A stretch of 64,000 nucleotides of DNA, from positions 1,612,001 through 1,676,000 of the forward strand of contig JAJQJQ010000043.1 of assembly GCA_028622995.1 (NCBI GenBank). Reading direction: 5' to 3'. The DNA is from Panagrolaimus kolymaensis (lineage: Eukaryota > Nematoda > Chromadorea > Rhabditida > Panagrolaimidae). The position numbers were made by a program, and so were the translations under genes. Positions within the stretch are counted from its first letter, which is position 1. Every line of letters starts with the position of its first letter. Shown one piece after another: positions 59,601 through 64,000 of this stretch. The notes beneath the pieces were generated by a model. That model did no database searches and was not told the DNA's origin. It saw nothing but the letters and a program-made list of their open reading frames with translations.

Positions 59601-60797
59601 ATAAAATTTGTTATTTTTTTAGCTTGCATGACTGTTAAATGCACAGCTACAACTCAATGCATCAATGGAAAATGCGTGCCAAATGATACAATTGATGATA
59701 TTCAAATCTCTGATCGTAAACTATTATCCTCTCTAAAACTTATTTGACTTTGTTTCTTCTTTTTTTAGCATGTGCTACAATGAAATGTGCAGCTGGTACT
59801 CAATGTGAAAGACTTACAATCAATTGCTTTGTAGCACCTTGTCCTCCTCAAGCACATTGTGTTCCAATCAATGAAACATCAACTCCTCGACCAACTCGTT
59901 CAGCTGATGATATTATTGCTAGCGATCGTATGCTTTCTTTCTTTTCAATACATTCAATATAGTATTTGGTTTTTTAGCATGTGCAACTATTCGATGCAGA
60001 GGTGGAATGGTATGCTCGAAAATTCTTGTAAATTGTCTTCGTACATCAGAAGCTTGTCGTCCACGTGGAGTTTGTGTACCTGCTGATGCTAATGGTAAAC
60101 CATCTGTAGTTCGTCCATCTCGTTCACCAGAAAATGCTGGAAATGAAGATCGTAAGTTTTTAAGAATATTTTGTATCTTTTTACTAATCTTAACTTTTCA
60201 GCTTGTGCATTAATCGATTGTCGATCTGGTATGAGATGTTCGGTAATTATGCCTGATTGTATTGATGGTGCAACAGATTGTGGTCCACGTGGTGTTTGTA
60301 ATCCTATTGATCCAAATGAAGAACCCGTAACAGCTGTATTACCACCAGCTAAAGATGATCCTATTGAAGAAATTCAAAATAATTGTAAGTTTCTTATGAT
60401 ATCAGTTTATTACCCTAATTTCTCTTTCTTTATAGTCTGTATGCGTGCTCGATGTGCTGGATCTTGTATCACAACTGGAATCAAATGCAACGAAGATGGA
60501 TCTGAATGTGAATATACTGGAGCTTGTGCGCCATCAAATAACAACATTACTGGTCTTGATGTATGTGAAAATTCCACGTGTCCTACTGGCAAAGTTTGTG
60601 AAGCTCAAGTTGTTCAGTGCTTCGCTGCTCCATGTCCACCAATCCCTCGTTGTGTTGATCCATCATCTGCCAATTCTGATGTTTGTGCAAATTATCAATG
60701 TCCTGCAAATCAAGAATGTCGTGAACTTCGTCTTCGATGTAATCGTATTGTTAAAAATTGTAAACCACTTCCAATGTGTGTTAACAAAAAGCAATGA
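56655..60797 (+). CDS. Secreted protein with seven TIL domains and twelve cysteine modules
   Basis: About twenty exons. The ATG at 56655 (or the in-frame one at 56673) follows a TTTTTCCAG acceptor by a few bases, then comes a signal peptide, MKPLLCVFISLLIIGSTYA. Seven trypsin-inhibitor-like domains follow (pattern C..NE.L..C.GCE.TC / PIC...C....C.C..GF.RN..G.CV....C). The first six are each split at the same place by a phase-0 intron; the seventh is unsplit. Then come twelve shorter modules of the form CA...C..G..C....V.C...PCPP...CVP, one per exon, bounded by phase-1 introns; modules 3 and 6 are half-length. TIL domains in nematodes usually inhibit serine proteases, but several copies here lack an obvious reactive loop, so a matrix or mucin-like role is equally possible. 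Exon and intron similarity shows modules 2-4 and 5-7 arose by a tandem duplication. Confidence 0.85.
58890..59930 (+). repeat. Tandem duplication of a three-exon block in the TIL gene
   Basis: The blocks at about 58895-59390 and 59445-59925 each hold a long, a short and a long cysteine module. The short-module exons both end in DDIQISD, and the introns that follow share GTAAGCTTTTATCCTCTC or a close variant, then TTATTTGACTTTGTTT-like sequence. Similarity reaching into the intron indicates a young duplication. Confidence 0.75.
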
Positions 60798-61106
60798 GAT
60801 GATTTGTTTTAGATATATTTTGTAAAGGTTTATTAGTAATTTAACAACAACAACATTCCTGTATATTTTTATTTGCTTGTTTGTAATATATTTATTTTTA
60901 TTTTGGTATTATTATTGAATAAATTGAAGCATAATTATTAATTTCTTTGTGTTTCATTGAAAAAAGACTAATGATAGCAATTTTCATTTAAATTTTGCGA
61001 CTCTCTAAACGAAAAAATTTACTTTGAAAATTCCCAAAAAATTTCTTGCTTTCTTTGCAAATCCAAGTTTTTTTGTTGTTCATTTGCCTGACTTTTTCTC
61101 CTAATA

Positions 61107-62899
61107 ATGTCAAGTACTCAACCTCCCCTATTTGTTCATGGAGAAGGTATTGGTTCAGCAGTACACAAATGGCAATTTCGTCATCTAGTATTTCGAGTTA
61201 ATCTTTCATCAACACAACGACATGGTACTTCACAAACTCAAACTCAATCTCAATCTCAAACTCAACGACCTCATACTTCATCAACTCAACCACTTCCTCA
61301 ACGTCAAACTCAAGGTTCTCAATCTGATCTAAATTTCGAAGTTAATGAAGAAGATGTTCAAGATGTTGTATGTTTTCCTCATTTTTTGTTTTTTGATTAA
61401 CTTTTTGAATCGTTTTAGTTAAATACATTAACCGAAGTTGCACACAAAAATGATTCTTCTAAGGCTCTTACTGAAGTTCAAGTAACTATTTTAACTGATA
61501 TTCGTGATGCTATGCGTGGAATTGTTAATCAACTTGTTCTTGATCGAAAGCCAAAATCTATATTTTTGAAGACTGAAAAAGTTGTGTATGTTTCTGTTTT
61601 TTGTTTTCTAAAACAGAGGATAACTCAAAAATTTTCAGATTCAAAGGAAAAAACAAAACTCCAAAGACTATCAAAACATCGATGCGATGCAATGTAACAA
61701 ATCTTCGTCCACTTGCTGTGAAAGTTCGTATCCTTGAAATCATCTTTCAAATGATTCTTACTCGAACATATGCTACAAAACGGTAATACCTTTCTCAAAT
61801 ATGGATGATGCTTTTAATACTAACAATTTCAGTGATATTTATTACAAACACAAGCAACTCTTCGGTGTTCAAACTAATGTTGATCGTGTTTTAACAGATA
61901 TTTGCGCTTTTCTCAATGCTGATCGATACCAGCTAAACGTTGTAAGTTCTTTATTGGTTGATGTTTTCTCTCTCATGGCTTCTTTTTCTTCAGTTGAGTG
62001 CTTCCCGCGGTTCTCTTATTGGTCCAATGACAATTGAAACACCTAATGGACAAGTTGATTGTAGAATTACACCAATTTCCATCGTGCAAAACTTCGTTGA
62101 TTTTACCATTAACTTTGAAGCTCGAGTCGTTTTGGTTGTTGAAAAAGATACAATCTTTCAAAGATTGATTGAAGAAGGGTTTCGTAAACATTTTCCTGAC
62201 ATCTTACTTGTTACTGTAAGTTTTTTAACTTTATAAATATTCGATTATTAAGTTTTGTTATTTTAGGGTTGTGGCTTTCCTGACTTTGTTACTCGTCAAT
62301 TTTTGAAGAGGCTTGAAACAGAATTCAAAATTCCTATTTATGCTTTGGTTGATTGTGATCCTCATGGTAATCGTTCGCTATTTGTTTGGATCCTTTTTAT
62401 TGATATATTTTAGGGCTTCACATTGTTCTCACCTACAAATATGGTTCAATAAGATCAAAGAGTCAAATAGAAGGCGGTCATGCTGCTTCAACAATTCCAT
62501 CCATTCAAATGATTGGTCTTCGTCCTTCTCATCTCGAACAATATCATAATCCATTTCAAGAAATTCCTTTCGTTCGTAGCGATATCACTACCATCAATCT
62601 TGTTAAACGAAGAGCTCGTGAACTTGGTGATCAATCAATTCTTCGAGAAGTAAGTTTACTTTTTATCCTTTCTCTTGTTACTCATACATGAACTTTTTTA
62701 GGCCCTGCTCCTTGCTGAAAGCAAAGTGAAAGTGGAACTTGAAGCTTTGGTTGCTTATTCACCTCAATTTCTCATCCAGTATATCAAAGATTGTCAAAAG
62801 CAAATGCCATGGGTTCTTCATAATGATAGCATTCCAAAAAGTACGCCATTTGCAAGAAAAAGCAATGATTCTGTAACATTTGCTGATGAACTTCCTTGA
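61107..62899 (+). CDS. spo-11: SPO11, meiotic double-strand-break transesterase
   Basis: Eight exons (61107-61367, 61419-61585, 61639-61782, 61833-61941, 61994-62215, 62267-62366, 62414-62649, 62702-62899) code for 478 residues with perfect phasing. SPO11 cuts DNA in meiosis through a tyrosine that stays covalently linked to the 5' end. The winged-helix domain carries TYATKRDIYYKHKQLFG, with the catalytic tyrosine in the Tyr194-Tyr195 pair formed right after an exon junction. The Toprim domain follows: VLVVEKDTIFQRL supplies the metal-binding Glu and IYALVDCDPHG the DxD. An unusual N-terminal stretch at residues 37-75 is made of Gln, Ser and Thr repeats. Other animal SPO11 proteins are about 350-430 residues; the extra length is that insert and the tail. 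It lies about 310 bases after the TIL gene on the same strand. Confidence 0.93.
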
Positions 62900-63431
62900 T
62901 CGTCTTTATTATTATGTTTTATAATTTTTGTTTATTGTTGTTATATTTATTATATGTGATAATTTTATTTCTTAATGTTAAAGTATGTTAAAGTTTGTTA
63001 AAGTTAATAAAGTTAAGTTATAATCATATATTTTTGGATTTTGTCGTAACATAAACAATAAAGAAAGAAATCTTTGTAATATTTTGACAAGAGAAAGGAA
63101 GGAGCTGCTTTGATGTGAAAAAACCACTGCAACAGTGATACTACAAACTACAGAAATGGGTTATCAAAAAGCAATTAAGAGATGAGAAAAACAAAGATGG
63201 TTTGTTAGTTGTATGCAACGATGAGAAAGGAAGACTAAAAGTCAATTGTGTTTGATTGTTTCGTGTTTCATAGAGATCACACTTTTCATTGAAAAGCTTT
63301 TATTCATTTTTCGTTTTTGTTTTTAACAAAGTTTTAGTTTTGGTTTGAGACCTTAAATTTTTGGGTTTAAAGATTGAATTTGTTTATTAACTAAAAACTA
63401 ATATTACATACATAGAAAGGAAGGTGGGAGG

Positions 63432-64000
63432 ATGTCCCTATCAAAGCGAGCAGAAGCTGGACTTTCAATATGTTTCAAATCTGAAGGTTTGAATGATTTA
63501 TATGCTAATGATCCTTATGATCCTGAAACAAATTCAAATGTATGTAAGAGCTTTTTTTAAACAAAAACTTTTATTTATTTTTTCAAAGATAAAATTAAAC
63601 TAAATTTATGTATGCTCAATTTTTTTTCAGGGATTTATTAAACTTTGTTCAGCTGATAACATCCTTTCTCGAGATATGATTATTCAAAAATTTTCAACCG
63701 AAATTTATTCTTCCTTCGATACCGCTGAACTTAATTTTTATCCTCGCCCCGGTGGAGAACCATCAACTCGAGAATCCATTGCTTCATTTATCAATGAATT
63801 TTGTGTTCCAGGACTTCATGATTTAAAAGTAGATAAAGATGAATTGGTTTTAATTCCTGGAGTTACAGGCGCTTCAGATTTATTATCTCAATCTATTTTT
63901 GATGAAGGCGATGCATTAATTACTTTTGCACCATTTTATTATCGATTTCCAAATGATTTTGGTGATCGCGGTTTAATTCATGTGGAATATGTTAATTCGT
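63432..64000 (+). CDS. ACC-synthase-like PLP aminotransferase, 5' part (runs off window)
   Basis: Exon 1 (63432-63540) starts MSLSKRAEAGLSICFKSEGL. After a GTATGT..TTTCAG intron, exon 2 (63632 onward) continues NGFIKLCSADNILSRDMI, then NFYPRPGGEPSTRESIASF, LVLIPGVTGASDLLSQSIF and APFYYRFPNDF. These are the N-terminal strands, the GxTGA phosphate-binding loop and the aromatic stacking region of fold-type I aminotransferases. The order matches the 1-aminocyclopropane-1-carboxylate-synthase-like family of animals, whose substrate is unsettled. The catalytic lysine lies beyond the window end. Confidence 0.8.

Overview
This window looks like nuclear DNA of an AT-rich nematode; the species cannot be told from sequence alone. 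The evidence is short GT-AG introns ending in TTTTAG or TTTCAG, start codons sitting a few bases after a splice acceptor (the pattern left by spliced-leader trans-splicing), and gene content that includes a SPE-39/VIPAS39 homologue, a myristoylatable neuronal-type globin, a multi-domain TIL protein, a serpentine receptor and an organic cation transporter. There are three intact eukaryotic tRNA genes.

Layout. 1-400: a palindromic TTCGATT-type repeat. 0.5-9.3 kb: gene-free AT-rich DNA packed with the hexamer AAACTG on the minus strand. 9.8 kb: tRNA-Ile. 9.9-13.4 kb: empty AT-rich DNA. 13.4-32 kb: a gene-dense island holding a globin (+), a lysozyme-like membrane protein with bacterial character (-), a hAT-type MITE full of CGG repeats, TRMT6 (-), ZC3HC1/NIPA (+), a HAT-repeat/RRM protein resembling SART3 (-), mitochondrial uS11 (+, short), SPE-39 (-), tRNA-Glu, a truncated GPCR (-), and a complete Merlin DNA transposon. 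34.3-44.7 kb: a nine-exon organic cation transporter (-). 45.1-47.2 kb: tRNA-Leu and a small membrane protein (-). 36.0-56.6 kb: a second dense AAACTG array, now on the plus strand, running antisense through the transporter introns and the flanking intergenic DNA. It contains three fold-back elements and a 2.1 kb LTR element. 56.6-64 kb: a TIL/cysteine-module secreted protein (+), SPO11 (+) and the start of an ACC-synthase-like aminotransferase (+).

The most unusual feature is the pair of AAACTG arrays. Each copy is typically preceded by an A-rich run and followed by about 18-26 nt of locally GC-richer unique sequence, then a T-run. The density is roughly 8-9 copies per kb by hand count, with almost complete strand polarity that flips across the gene island. 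This is the architecture expected of many tiny independent transcription units, such as nematode piRNA loci, but the motif is not the CTGTTTCA motif of Caenorhabditis. I propose them as a candidate small-RNA (piRNA-like) domain with a divergent promoter motif; this is inference.

Exon models were built by hand from splice signals. For the globin, lysozyme-like protein, TRMT6, ZC3HC1, SPE-39, Merlin transposase, transporter, four-helix protein and SPO11, the exons sum to a whole number of codons and the reading frame holds across every junction.
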